Below the pieces are notes generated by a model, which was given only the letters and a program-made list of their open reading frames with translations, searched no databases and had not been told where the DNA came from. From NCBI RefSeq assembly GCF_009711475.1, contig NZ_SMMD01000824.1:1-9610 (forward strand): 9,610 bases of DNA, given 5' to 3'. Both the position numbers and the translations under genes were made by a program. The DNA comes from Fulvivirga aurantia (lineage in GTDB: Bacteria; Bacteroidota; Bacteroidia; Cytophagales; Cyclobacteriaceae). Shown here piece by piece: positions 1 through 7,868 of the stretch; position 1 is the stretch's first letter; every line of letters begins with the position of its first letter.

Positions 1-1
1 C

Positions 2-2329
2 CAAGACCAGCAATGGTACCTAACCCGGGGCGACAATGCATATGAAAGGGAAAATTATGCGGAGGCTATTGAGTTTTACAAAAGAGCATTACAGCATGGG
101 GATAATCAGGCGCACCCGATTTATAATCTGGCAGAAAGTTACCGTCTGACTTTTCAGTATGATAAGGCAGAGTCATTCTATAACCAATTGATTTCTCTTT
201 ACCCGGATAAATACCCACTGGCCAAATATTATCTGGGCCTAATGCTTAAATATAACGGTCGGTATCGCGAATCAACTCTACATTTATTGGAGTTTATTAA
301 TCAGCATGATTCAGATATGGATTACAAAGAAGTTGTGGAGGCTGCCAGAGTTGCTGTAGAAGGCAATCGATTGGCAGAAGAGGATAAGAGAAATATTAGA
401 CCTTATCAATTAGAGCTTATTCCTGAGCCGCTTAACTCTGTATATAATGATTATGGACTCTCACCATTTAATGATAGTCTTGTTTATATTACAAGTGGTA
501 GGGTTAACAAGCGTTCTTCAGTAGATTTAAGATATGGAGAATCATTCACAGATATATATGCCTTAGAAAAAAAGGCTAGAAATTGGAGCCAAATTAAGAC
601 GTTTGATGGTTTGAATACCAACTATAATGATGGTAGTGGTATGTTTAACCATAATAAAACTAAGTACTATTACACCTCCTGCGATCCGAGGTGCCGTATC
701 TATGTTGTTCAGCAAATTGATGGTTCGTGGCCGGAGCCTAAAATGCTCAACGAAAATGTGAATATACCCAATGCCGATAACCGGCAACCAAGTATCAGTT
801 ATACCGGAGATACTCTGTATTTTGTTTCTAATAGAAAGGGTGGTTTTGGTAAAAATGACATCTGGATGTGTGTAAATAGTGGAGGTGAAAATTGGGGGCC
901 GGCCATCAATATGGGTCGGGTTATCAATACACAGGCTGATGAGGCTACACCAAAAGCTACAGTATTTCCCAATACACTGCTATTCGCCTCTAAAGGTCAT
1001 GCGGGTTTTGGTGGTTTTGATTTATTCATGGGTAAAGGTATGTCAAGCGGTGATACCCTTATTTATAACTTTGGCGTGCCTTTTAATACTTCCAGAGATG
1101 ATCTTTTTCCCGAAATGGATGCAAGCCATTTTTATTGGTCTAGTAATAGGATAGAGTCTTTAGGCAATTTTGATATTTTCTATACTGACATTAATTCTGA
1201 GATATCATTTTTATCAACATTATCTCTCAAATCGGGTAGATCGGGTAGTGATATCTTGTTAACCTCACGTATCGGTAATAATTACATGACAGACCTCTCC
1301 ATTGCTGGTAGTGATGGTGCCGTTAGGTATGAAGATTTGTCTTATAGAGACAAGTTGCTGGCCAATGAGTTATTTAGATTAAAACTATCAGGGGATGATT
1401 TTTCTAATTTTAAATCATCTATGACAGAAGAAAAATATCAAATGCTATTGAAAGTGGTAAACACTCAACTAAGTACACAAATTGAGAAAGAGCAGAGTAT
1501 TAAGCATTATATTACACTTTCAGAAAATCATGAGTCTGCCAGTTTTTCTTACATGGGTCAATTAATAGACTCGGTAAGCCAAAGGCCAATTCCTAATGCA
1601 ACAGTAGTAATACACAACAAATTAGATGAGAAAGTAAAAGAAACCCTGTCTAATGAGTCTGGGGAAATAAGGTTAACAAACATTCCGGCAGAGCAAGGCA
1701 ATTATCTTATGTTTAAAAACTTCCCGGTTTATGTGAGTAAACCACTGATAGTTCAAGAAGAGGTAAGTTTTAAGGATGACTTTGTAGCTGATGAAAAATT
1801 TGATAACATCTATTTTGATTATAATCAGTATAGTCTGAGGCCAGAGGCAAAAGCCGCTTTGGCAGAATTAGCAGATTACCTTAAGAGCAATCCTGAGGCA
1901 CAAATAGAAATTCTGGGATATACCGATAATACTGGGTCAGACAGCTATAACCTTGAACTTTCTGGTAAAAGAGCCGAGACCGCGTTAGCCTATCTACACG
2001 AATTAGGGGTTGACTATACCAGTCTATCCGTTGTGCCTATGGGTAAAAGTAGCCCACTAGCCTCTAACAATACGCCATTAGGTAAGCAGAAAAATAGAAG
2101 AGTAGAGTTTAATATCACAGCACAGTACAACTCATATGTAGCTGAGACAAAAACCTATTTTTTATCAAAAGAAATGGGTGTAAATGAGTTAGCTCGAAAG
2201 GCTGATGTTTCTCTCCTTAAGATTTTGACCTTAAATAATCGCAATGCTGACGATATACTGCCTGCCAACACTCCGGTAAGGCTTCCTATCTCGGTAAATG
2301 AAGATAAAATAAATGGCCTGGTGAATTAA
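2..2329 (+). CDS. TPR-PD40-OmpA-LysM envelope protein, PorE-like (5' partial)
   Basis: The reading frame is open from base 2, so the gene begins outside the window; the TTG at 188 is internal because TPR-like sequence continues upstream of it. 775 residues are visible (numbered from base 2). Residues ~13-105 are TPR-like helices. Residues ~262-396 contain three PD40 propeller motifs, each with an SNR or SKG turn and a DIW, DLF or DIF ending. Residues ~516-584 are a carboxypeptidase-regulatory-like beta domain. Residues ~600-705 are an OmpA C-terminal domain with Asp647 and Arg657 in the peptidoglycan-binding pattern, plus the NRRVEF ending. Residues ~718-764 look like a LysM. The TPR/propeller/CRD/OmpA order is that of PorE, the type IX secretion component that binds peptidoglycan. 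The family is broad, so a type IX secretion role is inference. A lipobox or signal peptide cannot be checked here. It converges on the CHAT gene six bases away. Confidence 0.9.
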   Translation, partial: QDQQWYLTRGDNAYERENYAEAIEFYKRALQHGDNQAHPIYNLAESYRLTFQYDKAESFYNQLISLYPDKYPLAKYYLGLMLKYNGRYRESTLHLLEFINQHDSDMDYKEVVEAARVAVEGNRLAEEDKRNIRPYQLELIPEPLNSVYNDYGLSPFNDSLVYITSGRVNKRSSVDLRYGESFTDIYALEKKARNWSQIKTFDGLNTNYNDGSGMFNHNKTKYYYTSCDPRCRIYVVQQIDGSWPEPKMLNENVNIPNADNRQPSISYTGDTLYFVSNRKGGFGKNDIWMCVNSGGENWGPAINMGRVINTQADEATPKATVFPNTLLFASKGHAGFGGFDLFMGKGMSSGDTLIYNFGVPFNTSRDDLFPEMDASHFYWSSNRIESLGNFDIFYTDINSEISFLSTLSLKSGRSGSDILLTSRIGNNYMTDLSIAGSDGAVRYEDLSYRDKLLANELFRLKLSGDDFSNFKSSMTEEKYQMLLKVVNTQLSTQIEKEQSIKHYITLSENHESASFSYMGQLIDSVSQRPIPNATVVIHNKLDEKVKETLSNESGEIRLTNIPAEQGNYLMFKNFPVYVSKPLIVQEEVSFKDDFVADEKFDNIYFDYNQYSLRPEAKAALAELADYLKSNPEAQIEILGYTDNTGSDSYNLELSGKRAETALAYLHELGVDYTSLSVVPMGKSSPLASNNTPLGKQKNRRVEFNITAQYNSYVAETKTYFLSKEMGVNELARKADVSLLKILTLNNRNADDILPANTPVRLPISVNEDKINGLVN

Positions 2330-2361
2330 GAGGCTTTATGGATTGATCAATACAAAGCCTC
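2330..2361. terminator. Weak inverted repeat between convergent genes
   Basis: GAGGCTTT (2330-2337) and AAAGCCTC (2354-2361) are perfect complements separated by 16 bases, and those contain the palindrome ATTGATCAAT (2342-2351). The element starts right after the stop of the OmpA-type gene and overlaps the last codons and stop of the CHAT gene. It could form a hairpin at the 3' end of both transcripts. On the minus strand it is followed by TTAATT, and on the plus strand by no T-run, so termination efficiency is doubtful. Part of the repeat encodes the conserved GGFV end of the CHAT domain, so it may be coincidental. Confidence 0.35.
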
Positions 2362-5230
2362 CCCAATCTTTAGGGTCATTAGTTATTGCTTTCATAGCGA
2401 GCTGGGCCTTGCGTAGTGCGTCCTCACTGCTATTGCCATCAATTAAGCCACTATAAAAGTAGTCCATAAACGAAGTGGTCAACTGGTCGTCTACTTTCCA
2501 CAGACTAGACATTACCTGTTTAGAACCGGCTGTAAGAAATGCTCGCTGTAAGCCATATATTCCTTCACCATGCTTAATGTCACCAAGCCCTGATTCACAG
2601 GCAGAAAGTGTGACAAGGTCGGTATTAAGGAGAGAAAGATTGCTAGCTTCAAACGCTGTAAGGATATTTTCTCTGCCTTGTCCATTGGTATTAGCAAGTG
2701 CTAAGCCTGCCTTAAGCAGCGGGTATTGGTAAACTGCTGATTGCTGTGCTGTATCCATATAAAAGCCATGAGTAGCGAGGTGCAAAATACTCGGTTGACC
2801 AACCGATTTAAGCTCTTGTTTACTGGCAGCCTTACCGCTATATAACTTAGACTGCCAACCATACCCTGACAGCTTTTTGCTTAGTATTCTTATTTCATCC
2901 TCTGTTCCGGGCAAAGGGTTAAAATCAGTTTTTTCACCATCACCACCGAAATACGGGTTGCCAAATAAGGCTACAGAATTTGTCGATCGGTTCGTAAATT
3001 TCTGTTTGTTTGGCTTACTACCCGGGTTTATCACATAAATGATATTATATTTTTTGATCAGGTAATCGCCATAATTAGGATCGTAAAGTGTGGCTAAATT
3101 GATTTTGTGGTAAACCCCATCGTTAGAGACAAATATTTTTGATTTACCTTTTAACTCTTTATCGACAGCCTCCCAGTAAAATCTGTAAGAATGATCTTCT
3201 ACTACGTTAAATCTCGTAGCATTTTTAAGGTAGGTATTTGCCCTTTGCTCCAGATATTTCCCTCTTTTAAGCAATACCAATTTAGGAGCCTCTATAGTCT
3301 GTTTGGTTGTAATTAAGGCTGCATAATAAATGCTATCCGTAAATCCAACTCGCAAGCGCTCATCAGATTTGATTAAAGGAGCTGTAGAGTTTGAAAACTT
3401 TCTAAAACGAATGAGATTTACAAATGCTTCATCTTCACCCAGTGAAGCTTGTATGTCTTCCCAGGTTTGTGACTCTATAGCTGATTCTTCATCGATAGCG
3501 GCTGCAACTTCCTTTTCCAGATTCCTGATGTCCTTTTCCAGATCTTTTACCGAGGCATCCACTTTTGAGTTACTATAGTTAAAAGAAATCTTCTTTCGCA
3601 TATCAAGAAGCTGCTGATATTTATTATTAAGCTCCTGATCATTGACTGATTGCACTAATTCAGACCTCTTTCTTTCATAATTAAATAGTAGTCCCTTTAC
3701 ATTTATTTGATGTTGATAGATGCTTTTTAATAATTCAGGGTTTACCTCTTTTTCTGTGAGTATTATACTGTAAAATTTTTCAAAATCGAGCTTGAGTTTT
3801 TCATAATACTGAGTTTGCTCAAGCAATGTGAGAGAAGGAAAGACAAACCCTATTTCTTTTTCAATCAGCGCTAGAGATTCTTCTAAATATTCTATTGCCT
3901 GTATACGATCACCCGCTAACCAAGAACTGAGTGCTAAATGATTTATGATGTCTTTAGCTTCAATAGATTGCCTGCCATGACTTTTACTTTTATGGGTAAG
4001 TGCTTCTTCAAATAATGACCGTGAGCCCTCAAAGTCGTTGTGAGACAGAGCAATGAGTCCAAGATTGTTTTTTGCTGTAGCCAGAAGACTTTGATTGTCC
4101 TTTTGATTAAGTTCAGCTCTTGCCTCGGTAAATAATTGTTCTGCCAGCGCATAATCATCTTGTTTCATCATGATGAGCCCTTGCCCAAATTTTGCTGTGT
4201 AGTAAATAGAGTCTTTTGGTAAGGTTTTATATTCATTAATTACCTCATCATAGAGTTCCTGAGATTCACTTAGAAGATCTGAATTTAGGTACAGGTTAGC
4301 CAGATTGTTTTTTATAAGCCGGCAAGATTTATCATAGTTTGCGGCTTTGTCTGTACACAGTCCTAAAGCTTTATTGTAATAATTTTTAGACTCTTCGAAG
4401 TTGCCTGTTTTATGATAAACAGCAGCGAGCTGACCGTAGAGGTTTATCTGATCGTTGGTCTTGCCAGTCTGGTATTTGGAGGCTTCCAAAAAGCTTATTT
4501 CTGCTTTTGCATAGGCTAAACTTTGTTGGTTTTTAAGGCCATTTAAGTAATGGTATTGAAATACTAGCGATTGAGATACACTGGCGTATGAAATCAATTC
4601 TGTGAGGGAGGATAAAATCTGTTCGACAGATTCAAAGTCTGGAGATCCTAATAAAATTCTGGCCTCAATCAATTGCAGCCAAATACGCAGGTTGTCAGTT
4701 GGGTTGTTTTCAAGTAGCTGTGCTATAGCCTTCTTAAAATTTTCATGGGCTAATTTCCATGAATCTTTACCCAATAAAAATGATGTAGCTTCCAGTGCTT
4801 CAAAGTATACTGCCTGGCCCTTTGGGTGCAACTTCACTTGTTGATAGTGTGAGAGAGCTAGACTGTCGTTTTGCAGCGTATTATAAAGATTACCAAGGTT
4901 TAGCAGCGATTTCCCTATTTCAGGATGATTGGCAGGCAGCACTTGTTCTTTTAGGTTTAGCGCCTGCTTCATGTTCTTTTCTGCTTTTTGAAAATCACGA
5001 TTGCGCAATTGTGCCAGACCAAGATCACTAAGGATGATAAGGTAGTTGGGGTCGTACAGACCAAGCTCAGATAAAGCGATCTTTTCACTTTGTCTTAAGT
5101 GTTTTATCGCCTTCGATAAATCTGAGTTCCAGTAGTAAGAAGCGCTATCATAGTGACTTTTCCAATCTTGAGCGATTGCGGGTGCAAAAGCACAAAACCA
5201 AAAAATAACTATAGACAATGTTATTTTCAT
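2336..5230 (-). CDS. Exported TPR-CHAT (caspase-like) protein
   Basis: 964 residues starting MKITLSIVIF; a signal peptide probably ends at AIA-Q (about residue 20), so the protein should act in the periplasm or outside the cell. Residues ~25-460 are helical repeats of TPR type, clearest at ~65-130, 265-290, 305-330 and 385-455. Residues ~525-580 are charged and probably coiled coil. The C-terminal CHAT domain covers ~695-964. It has the His motif LATHGF (His821), the Cys motif LSACESGLG (Cys878), then GEGIYGLQRAFL, SSLWKVDD and a terminal WGGFVLINP. CHAT is a clan CD, caspase/separase-like peptidase fold with a His-Cys dyad, so the protein is predicted to be catalytically competent; the substrate is unknown. 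No transmembrane helix follows the CHAT domain. The ATG at 5228-5230 is chosen because the signal peptide begins there. It is divergent from the BNR gene. There is no CRISPR, Cas or gasdermin gene nearby, and export argues against a Craspase-like role. Confidence 0.93.
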   Translation of the reverse strand: MKITLSIVIFWFCAFAPAIAQDWKSHYDSASYYWNSDLSKAIKHLRQSEKIALSELGLYDPNYLIILSDLGLAQLRNRDFQKAEKNMKQALNLKEQVLPANHPEIGKSLLNLGNLYNTLQNDSLALSHYQQVKLHPKGQAVYFEALEATSFLLGKDSWKLAHENFKKAIAQLLENNPTDNLRIWLQLIEARILLGSPDFESVEQILSSLTELISYASVSQSLVFQYHYLNGLKNQQSLAYAKAEISFLEASKYQTGKTNDQINLYGQLAAVYHKTGNFEESKNYYNKALGLCTDKAANYDKSCRLIKNNLANLYLNSDLLSESQELYDEVINEYKTLPKDSIYYTAKFGQGLIMMKQDDYALAEQLFTEARAELNQKDNQSLLATAKNNLGLIALSHNDFEGSRSLFEEALTHKSKSHGRQSIEAKDIINHLALSSWLAGDRIQAIEYLEESLALIEKEIGFVFPSLTLLEQTQYYEKLKLDFEKFYSIILTEKEVNPELLKSIYQHQINVKGLLFNYERKRSELVQSVNDQELNNKYQQLLDMRKKISFNYSNSKVDASVKDLEKDIRNLEKEVAAAIDEESAIESQTWEDIQASLGEDEAFVNLIRFRKFSNSTAPLIKSDERLRVGFTDSIYYAALITTKQTIEAPKLVLLKRGKYLEQRANTYLKNATRFNVVEDHSYRFYWEAVDKELKGKSKIFVSNDGVYHKINLATLYDPNYGDYLIKKYNIIYVINPGSKPNKQKFTNRSTNSVALFGNPYFGGDGEKTDFNPLPGTEDEIRILSKKLSGYGWQSKLYSGKAASKQELKSVGQPSILHLATHGFYMDTAQQSAVYQYPLLKAGLALANTNGQGRENILTAFEASNLSLLNTDLVTLSACESGLGDIKHGEGIYGLQRAFLTAGSKQVMSSLWKVDDQLTTSFMDYFYSGLIDGNSSEDALRKAQLAMKAITNDPKDWGGFVLINP

Positions 5231-5323
5231 AATTTAAATTGCTACATCATTGTAACTAAAGGAACTGTACATCGGTTCCGAGGTGGAAAATTAAAAAGAA
5301 GATTACAAGAGATAGCAGTAAAT
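5231..5323. promoter_or_regulatory. Divergent intergenic region, CHAT / BNR genes
   Basis: These 93 bp must hold, or lie next to, the start signals of both the CHAT gene (leftward) and the BNR gene (rightward). No full TAnnTTTG box was found on either strand. The closest for the CHAT gene is TAATTTTC on the minus strand (5286-5293), one mismatch, without a well-spaced TTG upstream. Two small symmetries are visible: AATTTAAATT at 5231-5240, next to the CHAT start, and GGAAC (5261-5265) with GTTCC (5275-5279), separated by nine bases that include TGTACA. Either could be an operator, but such short repeats also arise by chance. Confidence 0.4.
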
Positions 5324-6652
5324 ATGTTTCAACATTTAATTTTTTTGTGTGCGGTTCTATTAGTGTCAACAGGGGCTAATGGTCAGTTTAAAAATATTAT
5401 ACTCGATGCGGGTGGTGATGGTGGCAGACAGCCGTCTGAGCCAAGCGTGGCAATTAGTTTAAAAGATAACGATAATATAGTGACAGCAGCCATATTGGAC
5501 AAAACCTACGTGTCTTCTGATGGTGGCAAAACCTGGGTAACCCAAAGGCTCACGTCACCGCATGGTGTTTATGGAGACCCTGTGGTAATATCTGATAAGA
5601 AAGGCGATTTTTACTACTTCCATCTATCTGATCCAACAGGCGAAGGCTGGGATAGTGAAGAGATATTAGATCGGATTGTTTGTCAAAAATCAACAGATGG
5701 GGGAGAGTCCTGGTCAGAAGGAGCCTCTATAGGATATAATCACCCAAAAGATCAGGATAAAGAGTGGGCTGTGGTAGACTTAAACAGTAATAACATCTAC
5801 ACCACCTGGACGGAATTCGATACTTATGGCTCAAAAGATGAGGAGTGCAAATCAAATATTTTGTTTTCTGAGTCTAAAAATGGCAATAAGTGGTCTGACC
5901 CTATTCAACTAAATCAAAAATCAGGAAACTGTATCGATGATGACCAAACTACAGAAGGCGCAGTGCCTGCTGTGGGGCCGGAGGGTCAGCTCATGGTAGC
6001 CTGGGCTTACGACAGTAAAATATACATGGATAGATCCTTTGACAAAGGAAAAACCTGGCTAAGAAATGATATAGAAGTGGCTTCACAACCAGGTGGCTGG
6101 ACTTTGGATATACCCGGGCTTAATCGAAGCAATGGCATGCCGATTTTGGTATGTGATAATAGTGAGACCATTTACAGAGGAGCCACGTACTTAAACTGGG
6201 CCGATCAGCGAAATGGAGAAGACGATACTGATATATGGTTTATGCGCTCTTATAATTATGGTGATAGATGGGACAGGCCAGTGAGAGTTAATGATGACGA
6301 AGCAGGCAGTCACCAGTTCCTCAGCTGGATGACGGTGGATAATGCAACAGGCTTTATTTATATTGTCTATTATGACCGTAGGGCTTCGGAAGGTATGGAA
6401 ACTGACGTATATTTGGCATATTCAGTAAATGGAGGTGCTTCTTTCGAAAACGTAAAAATTAGCGAAAAGCCTTTTGTTCCCTCTGAGGATGAGTTTTTTG
6501 GAGACTACACCAACATTGCTGCACACGAGGGTAGGATAGTTCCTATCTGGACACGCATGGATGACGGGAAAACAAGTATAGTGACAACAGTCATAGAGCA
6601 GGAACAGCTCTCGGGAGTATCACCATACAATAATAAAAAGAGGAAAAAATAA
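5324..6652 (+). CDS. Secreted BNR/Asp-box beta-propeller (sialidase-like fold)
   Basis: 442 residues from the ATG at 5324, chosen because a signal peptide starts there (MFQHLIFLCAVLLVSTGANG, likely cut before QF). The frame stays open upstream to 5153, but that part is antisense to the CHAT gene and would bury the signal peptide. Asp-box-like repeats (S-x-D-x-G-x-x-W) occur at residues 64-71 (SSDGGKTW), 123-130 (STDGGESW) and 238-245 (SFDKGKTW). Weaker copies are at ~182-190, 309-316 and 367-374, fitting a six- or seven-bladed propeller. Asp boxes are structural and occur in sialidases, but I could not identify a convincing arginine triad or FRIP motif, so enzymatic sialidase activity is not supported. 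There is no type IX sorting domain; the protein ends in a basic tail (KKRKK). It sits 36 bp ahead of the permease on the same strand and may share its transcript. The role is unknown; ligand binding or an uncharacterised glycosidase are both possible. Confidence 0.88.
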   Translation: MFQHLIFLCAVLLVSTGANGQFKNIILDAGGDGGRQPSEPSVAISLKDNDNIVTAAILDKTYVSSDGGKTWVTQRLTSPHGVYGDPVVISDKKGDFYYFHLSDPTGEGWDSEEILDRIVCQKSTDGGESWSEGASIGYNHPKDQDKEWAVVDLNSNNIYTTWTEFDTYGSKDEECKSNILFSESKNGNKWSDPIQLNQKSGNCIDDDQTTEGAVPAVGPEGQLMVAWAYDSKIYMDRSFDKGKTWLRNDIEVASQPGGWTLDIPGLNRSNGMPILVCDNSETIYRGATYLNWADQRNGEDDTDIWFMRSYNYGDRWDRPVRVNDDEAGSHQFLSWMTVDNATGFIYIVYYDRRASEGMETDVYLAYSVNGGASFENVKISEKPFVPSEDEFFGDYTNIAAHEGRIVPIWTRMDDGKTSIVTTVIEQEQLSGVSPYNNKKRKK

Positions 6653-6688
6653 GTGACGTGACCCATTTTTAGCGTCTCAAAATCTGAT

Positions 6689-7831
6689 ATGACAAAAAAT
6701 TTATATACCTATCTGGGTAAACATTTCATACATACATTTTTTTCAGTTTTAGGTTTAGTACTCGGTGTAGCCTTATTGATAGGCACCTTGGCGCTTACCG
6801 AAAAAGTGGAGCTGCTGGCCTTGAAGAAAGTCTCTCAAACAGAGCAACTGGAAGCTGTTATTGTTGAAAGCAACACTTACAATGAGGTAGGTGGTGTACG
6901 CCTAAGAAAAAACAATGTAAGACATATAGATTACGACTTACTGAAATCCTTGGAGTCTTATATCACAATTGACAGTGTGCGTGCGTATGTAGAGTCCAAT
7001 TATCCTGGTCGTATAGTAATAGCAACTGATCAGAAAAAATCTGGAATTGGCCTTTTGTCTTATGTAAACGAGACAGAAAGAAATCAGGGCAATATGATCA
7101 CCGGTAGGTGGTTGGAGCCTCAGGATTTATATCGAAAAAATAAGGTGGCTGTTGTTTCTACTCAATTATCTTATGAAATAATGGGAGACAGTACGGGTAA
7201 TGTGGTAGGTGAAAATATTTCTTTCGCAAACGAAACTTATGAGGTGGTGGGTTTGGTGTCTACTAATGAAACTACAGGAAGGGCATTTGTACCCATTACA
7301 CTGCTGAATGAAGAGCAATTGACTGGCAAAACTCCTATCACTGTTTTGTTGGCCCCTTCAATAGAAGATGTACCTGAAGTAAAAGGACAGGTAGCTGAGT
7401 TTTTGAAAACCGAATTTGGAGAGAATCAGGGCTTTTTTACAATCGTAAATGAACAGAGAGTAAGACAAATGAGGAAAATTCTCTTTGTTGGCAAACTAGC
7501 TGTTGGTCTTACAATAGCAGCACTGTTGTTAGGTGGAGGAATTGGGCTAATGAATGTATTACTTTTATCAACCTATAAAACAGTCCTGGCAGAGGGTATT
7601 GGTTTTAGCTATTTCTTTAAAGGGTCTTTGCTGATTTCTTCTGTGGCTGCTTTGCTTGGTTTAATTATCGGTGTAGTCGGGTCAATTCAAATTACTCCTA
7701 TACTTATGTCTGTGCTTGATGCACCTTTTAAACCCTCTTTTTCTTTAGGAATGTTTCTGGCAGTACCTGGCGTAGTATTATTGGTTTCGCTGATTTTTAG
7801 CGTGTATCCATCTATGCGAGTTAAAAAATAA
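6689..7831 (+). CDS. MacB/FtsX-type ABC permease, shortened, no ATPase adjacent
   Basis: 380 residues with the MacB-type layout: one N-terminal membrane helix (~14-36), a large extracytoplasmic core (~40-262) and three C-terminal helices (~268-293, 311-333 and 352-373). Family members act as dimers with a separate or fused ATPase and move substrates or transmit force across the envelope (MacB, LolCDE, FtsEX). Two departures are visible. The cytoplasmic loop between TM2 and TM3 (~294-310, STYKTVLAEGIGFSYFF) is about ten residues shorter than usual and lacks the basic REIGxRKALGA-type sequence that forms the ATPase-coupling helix. The C-terminus stops at YPSMRVKK, before the usual LDPxEALR tail. 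No ATP-binding protein is encoded in the window. The reading frame is clean and I see no frameshift that would restore the loop. Permease fold: confident; function as a working transporter: uncertain. Probably co-transcribed with the BNR gene. Confidence 0.88.
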   Translation: MTKNLYTYLGKHFIHTFFSVLGLVLGVALLIGTLALTEKVELLALKKVSQTEQLEAVIVESNTYNEVGGVRLRKNNVRHIDYDLLKSLESYITIDSVRAYVESNYPGRIVIATDQKKSGIGLLSYVNETERNQGNMITGRWLEPQDLYRKNKVAVVSTQLSYEIMGDSTGNVVGENISFANETYEVVGLVSTNETTGRAFVPITLLNEEQLTGKTPITVLLAPSIEDVPEVKGQVAEFLKTEFGENQGFFTIVNEQRVRQMRKILFVGKLAVGLTIAALLLGGGIGLMNVLLLSTYKTVLAEGIGFSYFFKGSLLISSVAALLGLIIGVVGSIQITPILMSVLDAPFKPSFSLGMFLAVPGVVLLVSLIFSVYPSMRVKK

Positions 7832-7835
7832 ATTA

Positions 7836-7860
7836 ACACACCTTCAACTTGAAGGTGTGT
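7836..7860. terminator. Bidirectional intrinsic terminator
   Basis: Perfect inverted repeat with 12-base arms: ACACACCTTCAA (7836-7847), one base, TTGAAGGTGTGT (7849-7860). Folded, this gives a stem of about ten base pairs with a five-base AACTT loop. It starts five bases after the permease stop and ends eight bases before the stop of the converging HtrA gene. Read leftward it is followed by TTAATTTATTTTTT (a good U-tract, serving HtrA). Read rightward it is followed by GTAATGTTTTA (a weaker one, serving the permease). Position and symmetry fit a shared terminator for both convergent units. Confidence 0.85.
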
Positions 7861-7868
7861 GTAATGTT

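Noticed and set aside
188..190. TTG at 188 as the start of the OmpA-type gene
   Set aside because: The frame is open back to base 2 and encodes TPR-like sequence (AEAIEFYKRAL and onward), so the start is outside the window.
563..4158. Several 60-90-codon open frames inside the OmpA and CHAT genes (e.g. 563-787, 879-1154, 2475-2732, 3330-3578, 3943-4158)
   Set aside because: All lie within strongly supported coding regions in other frames, with no domain, signal or start context of their own.
2336..5230. Craspase-like or gasdermin-activating CHAT defence system
   Set aside because: The protein has a signal peptide, and no CRISPR repeats, cas genes, gasdermin-like pore gene or other defence gene is in the window.
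5153..5323. Upstream extension of the BNR gene to a start at 5153
   Set aside because: The first 57 codons overlap the CHAT gene antisense, read as unstructured sequence and would place the signal peptide internally; the ATG at 5324 gives a normal signal peptide.
7568..7640. Frameshift explaining the short coupling loop of the permease
   Set aside because: The other reading frames here do not encode anything like the missing coupling helix, and the sequence resumes in frame into TM3; an in-frame difference fits better.
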